DNA of 64,000 nt from Ifrita kowaldi (taxonomy: Eukaryota > Chordata > Aves > Passeriformes > Cinclosomatidae), in contig VZRS01000306.1 in the NCBI GenBank assembly GCA_013398055.1, positions 316,374 through 380,373 of the forward strand, read 5' to 3'. Positions 1 to 11,729 of this stretch are shown here, piece by piece; positions within the stretch are counted from its first letter, which is position 1, and every line of letters begins with the position of its first letter. Both the position numbers and the translations under genes were made by a program. The notes beneath the pieces are model-generated. The model did no database searches. It was given only the letters and a program-made list of their open reading frames with translations, and had not been told where the DNA came from.

Positions 1-35
1 AGAGGAGAGGAGAGGAGAGGAGAGGAGAGGAGAGG
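1..35. repeat. (AGAGG)7 microsatellite
   Basis: Seven perfect AGAGG units open the window, so the true left edge may lie outside it. The same pentamer recurs at 2422-2442 just before the N at 2443, which suggests these two ends belong to one array split by the assembly. Confidence 0.95.
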
Positions 36-279
36 CTGCAGTCATCACATGAGCAAACACAATGGAGCTCTATTCACCCAGAGCCAAGCAGACCCTTACG
101 GTGCTGTCCTTGAACATTTTGTCCTGCAGCATCTTTAAATGGACAGTTATTCTGATATTACAGTGGAGCTGACTGTGAACCTCCTTGTGTTCAAAGTTTT
201 AAAGGTAGCATGGAAAAATATATACAAAAATGTTGTAACTGTCTGGGAGAGGTAGAGGGGAAGGAGGGAGAGAAGGAAA
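36..279. other. Unique noncoding sequence before duplicated block
   Basis: Single-copy sequence with a purine-rich end (about 250-300). The one open frame that starts here (210-434) runs into the duplicated block and resembles nothing known. No gene or repeat family recognised. Confidence 0.6.
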
Positions 280-1785
280 GAAGGGTGAAGGAAGGGAGAA
301 AAAGCATTCATATAACATTGCCTGTGCCCATGGTGATGGCAAACATTGACGTTAAGCTTCCATGGTTTATTAATATAAAATTCTCAATTAAACAGAAAAA
401 CATGGAACATATAGAAGTTGATATTGTACAGTAAATAAATGTGAACAGGAGAAAAAAACCACCCAAATGAAAATTCAGGGGCTAGATACCCCACCCTGCC
501 TTATAGCACATACAGCAGAGTAAGCCTAGGAAATATTCCTTAGGCTATAAAATTACACAAAGGAGTAGAGTGTCTCATTTTTCTTTTTAATTTAAAGAAA
601 ATAGCCAGAGCCATTGAAGAGAGGGAATTGACCTCTTTGGGTCTCTCACTTTCTCAGAGACATTTCTGGTCAATCAAGCCCGTACATCATTCCTGGAAGA
701 ATGACCACAGCCTCCACTCTTCTGGCCTCTACCCTGGAAGCCATTGCTTATATTTCCATTATCCCGCTGTATGTTAGACCTGTCCATAGCCTTCATCAAT
801 GGTGGAAGGTCAGAAGTCTCCCAAACTTAGATATTGGCATATAATCTTCAATAAGTTAGACACAGAAATTTCAAAATCTATATTCCTGAGTGATGGGACA
901 TGTCATCCCCCCTTTATGCTTCTTTTCAAGGGGTTAGAGGCAGTTTGGACTGGGCAGCTTTACAATCCATCAATTTTAAAAACAATTAAAATAATATAGA
1001 GTTGATTTTATTATTTTTTTAAGCACCACAGCTTGCAGGAGTGCTGAGTGCGAATGGCTCCTTCCCATATAATATAGCATGCAATACCCTCCTGGGGTGG
1101 GGACCACAGCCACTGAGCATCCCTGCTTTGAAGGCATGCCCCACTTTCCTGACACTGGGAATGGGAAGAGACAATGGGCTCCTGCTTGGGAGCAGGGAAA
1201 TACTGCAAAGCCAAGAGCCGTACCCAAGCTGCTCACAGATGTGACTATGCCCAAGACGATCAGGGAGGCATTTCCTAGTGCTGGCTGTGCCTCAGGTTAT
1301 AAAGCATTTCCATTTTCCTTTGCTAAGGTTTTTGGGTTTTTTTTCCCCTTCCTCATGGGGAAGATAAGCTCCTCTGCAAGGGTGGCACAGCTCAATAAGA
1401 AAAAAGCCTCCCTCCGAATCCTCCGGGATCCTGGGTGTGCTGAGGGCTGCACTTAGCCTCGGCTCTCAGAGCAATGAGGGTGCTTCAGAGCCAAGGCTGT
1501 GCCTAGCTGGGAGGGAGGCAATTATCCACCAGGAAATGTGATGGGGGAGACACCACACACACACGCACAGAGCGACAATGCGGGCCTGATCTCCAGAAGT
1601 GCGGAACACTTGTGAGGCAGCGAACACCTCCGGCACTCTACGCCAGGAGTTAAGAGCATTCGGTACTTTAGGAGAGTTGCTAAGCACCCCCAGAATCTGG
1701 GTGGGGGTTTTTACCTGTGGTCGGAGCCTCCGTTACCCTGAGATCCCTTTACACCTAATTAAGATAAATCGCAGAGAAATATACA
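280..1785. repeat. Duplicated 1.5-kb block, copy 1 (probable haplotig overlap)
   Basis: This block matches 2444-3949 at a constant offset of 2164 bases, so there is no net indel. I count about nine substitutions, for example around 773, 787, 910-940, 1550 and 1727-1737, or roughly 0.6%. It stops exactly at the N at 1786. That pattern fits two alleles or overlapping contig ends that were not merged better than an old segmental duplication. The block itself contains no recognised gene. Its open frames (799-999, 976-1254, 1079-1456, 1466-1687) have no familiar domain and lie on both strands. A short CA run lies at 1555-1565. Confidence 0.9.
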
Positions 1786-1786
1786 N
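1786..1786. other. Single-N contig join
   Basis: A single N separates the end of duplicate copy 1 from a CR1-bearing contig. In copy 2 the same left sequence continues differently (from 3950), so the join at this N is suspect. Confidence 0.9.
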
Positions 1787-1799
1787 CTATCACTTACAA

Positions 1800-2121
1800 A
1801 AAGTACCTCTCCAGCTCTCTTGTAGCCCCTTTAGGCACTGGAAGATGCTACAAGCTCGCCCTGGAGCCTTCTCTGTTCCAGGCTGAACAACACCACCTCT
1901 CTCAGCCAGTCTTCATATGAGCCATGCTCCAGACCTCTGATCTTCTTCTTTGCCCTCTTCTGGACTTGCTCCAGAAAGGTTCATGTCCCTAGGTACTTAA
2001 GTTGGGGGCCCCAGAGCTGGATTCCAGGTGGCGTCTCACGAGAGCAGAGTGGAGAGGCAGAATCACCTCCCTCAACCTGCACATTTCTTTGATGCAGCCC
2101 AGGATATGGTTGACTTCCTGG
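1800..2121 (-). mobile_element. CR1 LINE 3' region, truncated
   Basis: The plus strand reads as the complement of the familiar avian CR1 3' region. Recognisable stretches are the segment around 1875-1890 (complement of the 'gttcagcctgga' core), 'ggactTGCTCCAG' near 1960, 'gggggccccagagctgga' near 2005, 'tctcacgagagcagagt' near 2035 and 'gatgcagcccaggatatggtt' near 2092. The element is therefore on the minus strand and 5'-truncated at about 2121, where a microsatellite begins. It carries no intact reading frame. Boundaries are good to about 15 bases. Confidence 0.93.
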
Positions 2122-2201
2122 GATATAGATAGATACAGAGATATATAGATATAGATATAGATATAGATATAGATATAGATATAGATATAGATATAGATAT
2201 A
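2122..2201. repeat. (TATAGA)n microsatellite abutting CR1
   Basis: About 80 bases of TATAGA/ATAGAT hexamer, perfect over most of 2145-2200 and degenerate at the left edge. It starts directly at the truncated 5' end of the minus-strand CR1. The minus-strand frame through it (1989-2252) is only an isoleucine-tyrosine repeat and is not a gene. Confidence 0.95.
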
Positions 2202-2421
2202 AATGTAGACCAACTTAAAGGGTTCAGCCCACAACACTCCTGTCACCCCCACCTCTTGTTCTTCTCCACAAGAAAGGATATTTTGAACCCGTACAAGTTC
2301 AGAGAAGAGATAAATGGCACAAATAAGCTATGGTGCAGAGCTGGAAACTAAAGCAGAGAGACTGAGGGATTCAGGACTGCTGAAGTCCTCTTTGTCACCA
2401 AAACTACAGCATCATGAAACA

Positions 2422-2442
2422 AGAGGAGAGGAGAGGAGAGGA
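2422..2442. repeat. (AGAGG)n microsatellite at contig end
   Basis: About four AGAGG units end at the N at 2443. It is the same motif as at 1-35 and is a likely reason for failed contig joining. The 220 bases between this run and the TATAGA array show nothing recognisable. Confidence 0.9.
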
Positions 2443-2443
2443 N
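2443..2443. other. Single-N contig join
   Basis: One N lies between an AGAGG run and the start of duplicate copy 2. Confidence 0.9.
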
Positions 2444-3949
2444 GAAGGGTGAAGGAAGGGAGAAAAAGCATTCATATAACATTGCCTGTGCCCATGGTGA
2501 TGGCAAACATTGACGTTAAGCTTCCATGGTTTATTAATATAAAATTCTCAATTAAACAGAAAAACATGGAACATATAGAAGTTGATATTGTACAGTAAAT
2601 AAATGTGAACAGGAGAAAAAAACCACCCAAATGAAAATTCAGGGGCTAGATACCCCACCCTGCCTTATAGCACATACAGCAGAGTAAGCCTAGGAAATAT
2701 TCCTTAGGCTATAAAATTACACAAAGGAGTAGAGTGTCTCATTTTTCTTTTTAATTTAAAGAAAATAGCCAGAGCCATTGAAGAGAGGGAATTGACCTCT
2801 TTGGGTCTCTCACTTTCTCAGAGACATTTCTGGTCAATCAAGCCCGTACATCATTCCTGGAAGAATGACCACAGCCTCCACTCTTCTGGCCTCTACCCTG
2901 GAAGCCATTGCTTATATTTCCATTATCCCACTGTATGTTAGACCTGTCCACAGCCTTCATCAATGGTGGAAGGTCAGAAGTCTCCCAAACTTAGATATTG
3001 GCATATAATCTTCAATAAGTTAGACACAGAAATTTCAAAATCTATATTCCTGAGTGATGGGACATGTCATCCCCTCTTTATGCTTCTTTTCGAGGGGTTA
3101 CAGGCAGTTTGGACTGGGCAGCTTTACAATCCATCAATTTTAAAAACAATTAAAATAATATAGAGTTGATTTTATTATTTTTTTAAGCACCACAGCTTGC
3201 AGGAGTGCTGAGTGCGAATGGCTCCTTCCCATATAATATAGCATGCAATACCCTCCTGGGGTGGGGACCACAGCCACTGAGCATCCCTGCTTTGAAGGCA
3301 TGCCCCACTTTCCTGACACTGGGAATGGGAAGAGACAATGGGCTCCTGCTTGGGAGCAGGGAAATACTGCAAAGCCAAGAGCCGTACCCAAGCTGCTCAC
3401 AGATGTGACTATGCCCAAGACGATCAGGGAGGCATTTCCTAGTGCTGGCTGTGCCTCAGGTTATAAAGCATTTCCATTTTCCTTTGCTAAGGTTTTTGGG
3501 TTTTTTTTCCCCTTCCTCATGGGGAAGATAAGCTCCTCTGCAAGGGTGGCACAGCTCAATAAGAAAAAAGCCTCCCTCCGAATCCTCCGGGATCCTGGGT
3601 GTGCTGAGGGCTGCACTTAGCCTCGGCTCTCAGAGCAATGAGGGTGCTTCAGAGCCAAGGCTGTGCCTAGCTGGGAGGGAGGCAATTATCCACCAGGAAA
3701 TGTGATGGGGGAGACAACACACACACACGCACAGAGCGACAATGCGGGCCTGATCTCCAGAAGTGCGGAACACTTGTGAGGCAGCGAACACCTCCGGCAC
3801 TCTACGCCAGGAGTTAAGAGCATTCGGTACTTTAGGAGAGTTGCTAAGCACCCCCAGAATCTGGGTGGGGGTTTTTACCTGTGGTCAGACCCTCCATTAC
3901 CCTGAGATCCCTTTACACCTAATTAAGATAAATCGCAGAGAAATATACA
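2444..3949. repeat. Duplicated 1.5-kb block, copy 2
   Basis: Second copy of 280-1785. Unlike copy 1 it continues without interruption into 3950 onward, so this copy is probably in its true place on the right. Substitutions relative to copy 1 cluster near the far end (3891-3901), as expected for allelic difference or poor base quality at a contig end. Confidence 0.9.
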
Positions 3950-6900
3950 AAGATGCGTAATTTACCCGCTCTTCGACTGATTTAAGTGTATCCCCGCAGG
4001 GAACTACACCCATTTAACTAAAATCAAGTTAGAAATCAATTTAGTTACATTAGTGCATTTTCGGTATGGAATAGCCCTTAATTTGAATGGGAATAAAGAC
4101 CCACTATGGGCCGATTGATTCTGTTACATGAAGGAAAAGCTTTTATACTCAATATAGCTATGAAAGAAATCTGTTTCAGAATGCTATAGGATATTATAGA
4201 TGGGAAACATGTAGGTATATAAGGCTTGGCTTTTTTTACGCAGCTCTGAACATCTTCATTCCTCCTGTGATTTCAGGCATTCCCACACAGTTATCCCAGA
4301 AAACCCTGAAAAAGGGGGCAGTTTACCTTCCAAGAACCATGGGGGCTTACTTCAGTGGCAGAATGTGTGAGGGATCAGAAAGGTCTTTCCAATTTAATGT
4401 GTGAGCTCAGGAGACAGAGGAGAAAGGAAAAGCCTGCCCTCCAGGAGCATTCAGGGGGAAAATGACGCACACTGGCAGGGAAAGGAGTCAGGATAAGAAA
4501 TCCCATCTCATCTTGCTGTGTGCTCCCTCAAAGCAGGGACGAGGACTGAGCATAGCATTACAGGTTGAAGGGAGGGAGCAGATCTGTTTGCATCCAGCAG
4601 GACCCAGGAGGGAGCGGGTGTCATGCGTGGAACAGCTTGAGCAGCAAATGTCCCCAGAAGGAGGGTTGAAATGTCCCTTCAGCTGGCTCACTTTCCTCCG
4701 AGGCACAGAGGGGGCTGATGGGTGCACTGGCGGAGCTTGGGAACACCAGGGGTCCTGAGGGCCTGTTTGCAGCCACCTCTGGTTAACACAATTCTGGCTC
4801 CATCTTCTGTCCAAAGCAGACCCCACAGTGGTTGTGTCCCATGGGATTCCCATTTGACCCCATCGCCTTCCCACATCTCTGTGTGTGAGGGAGAGATCAG
4901 TCAAGGGAGAGGGAACAATAATCAGGGGTTTTCCAGCAACAGTGGTCTGCTCATCCCAATTGCTTAATTTTCACTAGGGTAATTTCTTAGACCTCTGAAG
5001 ACAGCTTGCTAATCTTGCCCCCACTATCCTGCTCTTGACCTTCAAACACGGTCCTGGGAACAATGTTATCAAAGATACATGAAGTAAGACTCTAGGTGGC
5101 ACTTCAGGCTGCATAACTGTGACCTTGTCTATCAAGACATGCAGCATTTGAACCACAAGTTTAATCAGGTAATCCTTAGGCAATCAGGGTGATCAGCAAA
5201 AGTGCATTAGCACTGTGTAGTCCCTGCAGCAATTTCCAGTATACATTTCCAGTGTACCCAGAACTATAGTTCAGCTCCACTTCACCGGCAGAAATCAAGA
5301 GAGATCTCAGTCAAGAAAACCAAACTACTCACTGGAATAAATCAGATACAGCCCCGTGGAGATCTTGCAAGACCACAAGTTTGTCACCTATGCAGAAGCA
5401 AGAAACCTAAATGTATGTGTAAGCTTCAGATACTAGAGATGAATGCCGTAGTAAAACCACAGGCAATTCAGCAAAACACTGCACCACTCCAACACCTGCT
5501 GAAGGGGTACACAGGCTGTATATTTTATTTCTGTTCAAATTGCTTTGTCTATTTTCTGAACATTTCATCAGAACAGAGCTAGCAATATTTACTTTTCTCC
5601 TCTCTCTAAGCCCCAATGACTAGTCAGTGGGTGCCTTGGACATGTGCTCGCTTGACAGTTTACTAAGAATGAAGAAACAGAGCAGCAGTGAAGCATGCTC
5701 CAGCACGTTTTTTGGAATCAGGGCCCAAATGCCAATGCGTTTCTCAGTGGACATCTGAAGGTGCTTTCCACACCAAAATTATCTAATGGCAAAGCTGCCG
5801 AAGAAGGACTCTGCCTTTTCTCACTCACAGCTATTTGTTACTCTCCCTCCTCCTCCCCATTTATCACTCCTAAGTGTGCTGATACCCTTTAAACTAAATC
5901 AGTGAAATAGCTGGTATTAGCAAAACCAGAAAAACCCTTCTGGTCTGTTTAGACAACACCAGAAATAGCTGCCTTAACATAACTGTGGCAGGGGACAGGA
6001 AACTGCAGTAGGGAAAGGAGCAGAGAGGAAATGCTTTGGGAAGGACAAGGACCTCTTCCCACTGTTTTCTTCCTACAGAAGCACTGTGGTGATTAGCAGC
6101 CAGCTGTCTATATTAACTGGACAAAAAAAATTAAAATTGTCTGCTTCTTCCTAGCCTCTCTTCACTGGATCCATGTTAGACCAGCTCACAATTTAGCATT
6201 ATGAAATCCCGCAGACTGATTGGAAATGGGCACAGAAGACATGTAGGTCTCCCTATGCATGGGGTCTTCGTGTGTGCTGCAGCACATCTCCAAGCCCTCC
6301 AATGCAACACAGCCTTTGCCTCACCACCCTTCCCATGCCTCATGCAAGGCCCCCAGCAGTGTTCATGTACCTCAGAGTGGAAAGCCTGGTCCTTTTGCCT
6401 CTGGGCTTCACTAGCAAGCAACAAAGCTGGGGCAGCTGCTCCAGGAGGATTATAACACCTTCTCCCACTGGGCCAAACCTTCCCCATCGGCTGCTGAACA
6501 GGCAGCAGCCAGTTGGCAGCTGCAGAGAAAAGCAAAAACAGTAAGAAGAGGAATCCCAGACAACTTGTTGAGGATTTATAAAAGGAGGGTCAAGTTTTGA
6601 CAACTTCTTTTCTTTCACAGTGAAACTAGTGGACCCAATTCAGACTGGTTCCCACAAGCAGCTTTCCTCTATTCTCACCTAGGGAGAAGGAGCATAAGCC
6701 ATCAAAGCTGACACCTCCATACACAGGTTAGATATTCCCAGGTACACAGAGGTATGAATACACGGAGTAGAGGCAGAACAAAAGGGATGCTGTATTCATT
6801 TTTTACCAGGTTCTCTCCATCTCCATCGGAGTCCACCTTGCCATAGCTGCAAAAGCATTGAATAGTCATGGTATTGGCCAAAGTGAGTTCACCTTTCAGC

Positions 6901-9900
6901 ACAGGGAACATCAATCAGCCCTGCCCTCCCCACCTTAGCCTCTCTGTTTCAACAGCACCAGAACATTTCATCATTATTTTATCGCTCATTACCCCCAGTT
7001 TATTGCTCTCACAGTTTAACCACAGTTTACGCCCAGGGATATAGTGAAGGCCTACTTCACCTTCTGAGCAAAGATATGGGCAAACTTTATGGCAGTCCCA
7101 ATAGGCATTTTGGTCCCTAATTCCCAGTGAGGGTCAGGAAGGCTGGGGCTGAGTAACCCTGATGCATGCTCTGTGCGACATGCTTGTGGTCCTACAGATC
7201 GTGTGCACCTTCTCACAGTGGAGTCCCAGCACCCTGAGATCCCTTGGTCAGGTTTCTTCCAGAGAGCAGGAGCCCAAGGGGATGCAATGTCACTGGTGTC
7301 ACTCTGCCCACCCAGGAAGAAAGGCAGCCAGGCTGAAGGATGGAGGACAATAGGTTCACAGAAAGAGCTCCGAGGTCACCCCTAGCATCCTGACTACCTT
7401 GTCAAGGCCACCAGGGGAGGACCACACCAATGCCCTGTTGATGAGACAGCCTGGCACTGCATAGTGTGCCCAATACCAAGAGCAGGGACATGTCATTCTA
7501 GGGAAGAGGAGAAAAATACAGACTAAATGTGGCAGGTATAAGGCAGTACTTGTAGGACCAAATCGTGCTTCACAGTGCTGGGTTGGTGCAATACCCTGCT
7601 CCTACCTTTGGTACCTACAGAACAGCTCTTCCTTTAAATCTCTTATTGCTTTTGTCTCTTTGAGCCTGAGTGAAAAACTCAAACCACAGTTCTTTATGCT
7701 TGCTTTTATATATATGGAAGATGTAACCTAAAAAATTGGGGGGTTTTGTCCTCTGGGCCAGCCCTGGACAGTCATGTCACAATGAGGAACACAATAAATG
7801 TCAGTTTGCCTTAGAAGACACTCATCAGGGATTTAGGTTCACCATCCACAAACAGTATTATCTCCAGTGCCATAATCAGCCTGAAGGAGGAATGGGTTCC
7901 TAGGACCTTTGGCATTTTGAGTGAAGTAAAGCTACACAATTAAACTCCAGTTAGGAAATATCCATAACTTACCAACAGGGGAGAGCAGTTAAGAGCATTA
8001 CCAGCTGTCAGCACCTGGGAAACTAAATTAAATGGCCAGAGCACTGAGATATGAAAACTGAAGGAAAAATCACATGTGCCTACTTTCTTTACGGCTGCAG
8101 TGTCATAGGTCATATGTTGTGCTAACCTGTAAGAAATAATAGGAACTTGGAGATAAAATATAGCTCCAAATGTGAACTGAGGCATGGCATAGAAGAAGTT
8201 AAGCAAGGACAAACAGATTACTAGTACTCTGAAGTATAAAATCACTGTCCCAGAGACTGCTCTCTCTCCTGTTTGCAGCTTCATCAACTAAACCAGTTGT
8301 TGCAAATAACATTGTCAGATTTTTAAAGACATCAATTTCCTTGGCTGTAAATAGAAATAAAATTTCTTTAAACTAAAACTATTCTCCCATGTAAATTTGT
8401 TTGGGGTTTTTTAAAAAATTGAATTAGCAACATATGTAATGACAGCTTTTCAGGGATGTGTGATGCTTATAAAGAGATTCCTGAAAAAATTGCTATCACT
8501 CTTAAAAATTTATCATTCCCATCCTGAATATCCAATTATCTGGGCAACGAAAGGCAAAACAGAAAATAAAGAAGCAACAACTAAAGTGATTTGGATGGAC
8601 TTTATGTGTGAGGAACTGTGACCTCACACAGAGGAAAGGAGATCTCTTAACCCAGGTTTGTGAAATGGGGATAAGCAGTAAGAGCAGGGAGTGGTTCAAC
8701 CAGTATTGGAGGAGAAAGATGAATGCATTGAAGCACCTCCTGACTGAGAGACTGAGGAGCCATAATCACCTCCCACCCTTCCATGCAATGGATCTACTTG
8801 TGTTCCCCAACAGCAGCAGATACAGCACACCAACTATCACATGTGTAGAGGGGATGTATCATCTCTGTGTGGCATCAACAGCCCAGTTTGGAGGGTCGGT
8901 GCAGGACACAGAGGTTTGGCATCATCCAGCAAGAGGGGCTGGGAAGAGTGCGGGAGCAGGTTTGGGGAAGGACAGCGGTAGCAGGGAAGAGGCTAGTGGG
9001 AGCTGGGGTCAGCCCTAGTGTGGTGTGAATTAAGAGACCGGCTAAAAGCAGGAAATGTTCACACTTCTCAGAAAGCTTTACAAGCACTGCTAATGAAACA
9101 GCAACCCCCAAAATACTTCTGATTCTATTCATTTTTCAAAGGCATCCATCTGAATAGCAGCTCCTGTCTCAGGGTGCTCCTGCGGAGCAATGGGCAGAGC
9201 ATGCCTATGGCCCCAGAGGAGCACAGTGACACTCTCAGCCAGCACTTGCCAGTCACAAGTACCAGCATGTCTAACGAGGCCCTCCATCACTCCCTTCCCT
9301 GCTGGCTGCACCCTGTGGGTGGCACTGGCATGGATGCCTTCACCAAAACGCTTGCTTCATACTAGGGAGGCACACCCATTTGTAACTCCACTCCCCTGGC
9401 TCTGCAGGTGCCTCTGGCCACACACCGTGTTGAGGGGGAGGAAATGACAATGGTAGTGATGGAGCCTTCAAGGGAATGCTGAGTCACCCCCATCCACATG
9501 TTGCAAGAAACACCCAGAAGCCTCTCTCAATGATTTGCTGTAGATGGGGAAATGTAGGCGACAGGCGCAATACCTCCCCAGCCTGCCATGGCTTTGAAAT
9601 GCCATGGCCTCGCACAACACTGCTAAAACAAACACAGCAATTAAAAACCTCTGTGCAATGAGTCTGGTTCTGCAAACAGACAAATGGGTGGCAGAGTGGT
9701 GGCAATGATGAGCGTTGCCTGGTAATCCATTTTCTCCAAGCTACGTAATGGTCACATCTATAAAGAAGTAGTAGAGGAAAGGGAGGGAAGCACAGGAAAT
9801 CCATTACTGCCATAAAGGGAAGGAAACAGAACAGGAGCCTGGACCCAAATCTGGGTCCTCCTGGATTCCTGACCTCCTGCCAGGGCAAGATATTAGAAAC

Positions 9901-10484
9901 CAATACCAGGGGTGGAGCAGCGGTAGCTGCGTCAGTGACTCATTCCCCTTGGGAAAAGCAGAGCCACCCAGACAACTGGCACAGTGTCTCGCTGCGTGCG
10001 TGGCCTCGGAGAGCTCACCCATCACGTAAGAAGCTGGCACGCTTCCTGCCATGAACGAAAAATGCAGACCATTTAGCCTGGCTACCTGAGGGTTATTCCT
10101 ATTATTGTCTTATAGAAATGAAAACAGTCATCCTGATAAGACTTTTGATACAAAAAAAGCATGTAGTATTACGTGAGATATCCAGGAAATGGAAGTCCAG
10201 ATGGAAAAACATTAGGAATTGCTCTTTGAGTTGTTTAAAATCACAGCTGACCCTATTATTCGGTGTTCAAGCAGGAGAGAGAACTCTGAGACAGGACAAC
10301 ATTCAGGCTTTCTCCTTCCCCTGCCTATCCTGCTGCCGCCCATACATGATTCTGGTCATGTGCTGCGTTCTCACAGTCCCCACACAATCCCACCCTTGTG
10401 CTCCCAGCTCGGGGACGAGGAAGCTGTTTATCACACAGCATTCCATTTGTCACATTCGTTTCAGGCGACGATGATACCCAGTTG
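3950..10484. other. Noncoding spacer, nothing recognised
   Basis: 6.5 kb of unique sequence. Open frames reach at most about 139 codons (for example 4488-4904, 8608-9018 and 9484-9903), overlap on both strands, and show no recognisable domain or splice-site context. A stretch at 8580-8680 has a faint MIR-like run but is too weak to call. I see no transposon, tRNA or CpG island. Confidence 0.6.
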
Positions 10485-10622
10485 CAAGTAGTACATTTTA
10501 CATCGGCAAATATTACAGCAGTTCTTCTCCAGATGGGGAAATGAAGGCTTAGAGGGGGTAAAAAGACTTTCCTTTGGCCACCTAGCAAGCCACTGATCTC
10601 CTAAGTTCCAGTGCAAAAATAA
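10485..10622 (-). mobile_element. MIR-like SINE fragment
   Basis: The plus strand around 10530-10595 reads 'agatggggaaatgaaggct', then a gap, then 'cctttggccacctagcaag'. This is the antisense of the MIR core region: the 'cagtttcc..atctg' segment and the 'gtgaccttgggcaag' segment, reversed. The element is therefore on the minus strand. Old and diverged; edges approximate. Confidence 0.65.
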
Positions 10623-10989
10623 ACATCACTCCCTAGGCTTGCTTTTGGATTTAGCTGAGCAATATATTCCTATGAAGTCCATACATGAGAATCCTGCCCA
10701 ACACCTACACCTAGAAATACATTTTTCTTGTGGGGAGAAGGCAAGGTGGGAGGGGGACTTATGCCTTGGTACTGTAGTCGATCACTCAAAAACCTGTATG
10801 CTTTCAGCGTTTGTCTAATCAGATTTCAGTAGGACGTACATAGAACTGAATCCAATCTGTCTATTTTTAAAACTTGACAAATTTTTGGCGTCAGCAATAG
10901 AAAAGCCCATGCACCACCATCTTTCCCAAACTGGGAATTTTGTGGCCTGATCAGTTCAGCTTGCCTTCCTGTGCCTCACATGTCTCAAG

Positions 10990-11340
10990 GAAAAAGTTTT
11001 GCCTGTAACTGCATCTCTGAACACCAGTGGGGAAGGTCTTTGTTGCGATAGGCTATATCCTTCCTGCACATCTTTTCTTTCTCCTCCGATCCTTTATCCA
11101 GTACTGCTAGCCATAGGCAACGCCACAGAGATGCATCTTGACATTGAGTGTTATAGGGGCTGATACTTGAGACAGAGTTCCTTCAGAGTTCAAGGCTGGC
11201 TTGCTATGTGTTTTGTTTGCTCCTTGAACCTTCTTAAAGCCACAGCTGGGAATTTTAATAGCTTTCCCAGCTGTCTGTCTGTGATGGGGGAAGACCCAAT
11301 GTGACTAAAGGCCTGGTATGACTGTGCTTCATTCCAAGGT
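10990..11340 (-). pseudogene. Probable gypsy-type RNase H remnant
   Basis: Downstream of the RT remnant on the same strand, WNEAQSYQAFSHI (11336-11298) resembles the tryptophan-glutamine-alanine-phenylalanine segment that opens gypsy RNase H. PIATKTFPTGVQR (11052-11014) resembles the later conserved P-(I/V)-A-x-(K/R)-T-x region. In between are an APITLNV stretch (11160-11140) where a catalytic aspartate segment would lie, and in-frame stops. The acidic catalytic residue is not evident. Each match alone would be weak. Position and order behind the RT give them weight. Confidence 0.5.
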
Positions 11341-11729
11341 AAAATAAAAACACCTTCCTCAAAGTAGATGTGTATTTTGGATTTGAAACTACATGGCTGC
11401 CAAGATGAGCTACTGTTTAATTTTGGTGGCACCTAGTAGTTCAGTGTGTCCTCCTTCTGCCCCATTCCAGAACGGGTCAATTAAAGAGGGCTGCTGTAGA
11501 AAGACCCTCCCGATTTTGTTCCAGGCTCATGGGAATACACTCCATTCTCACCATCCATAGCATCACTTCCTATTTCCCCAAGCCCCACACGTGCTCGTGA
11601 CTGGCAGGTTTAGCCTGCACTTCACAGCTCCTGCTTTTGCACTGAATGTTGACATGCTCTAAAGTGTCCAGGGTCTGATGCTACAGTCTGCTACAATATT
11701 ATTATTATTACTGTGGATAGGACAACTAT

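Noticed and set aside
480..560. A 12S-rRNA-like string 'ctagataccccac' suggesting a nuclear mitochondrial insertion
   Set aside because: Only about 13 bases match and the following sequence does not follow any 12S rRNA. Chance.
8580..8690. MIR-like 'tgtgaaatggggataa' with nearby 'ctgtgacct'
   Set aside because: The order and spacing between motifs do not fit the element.
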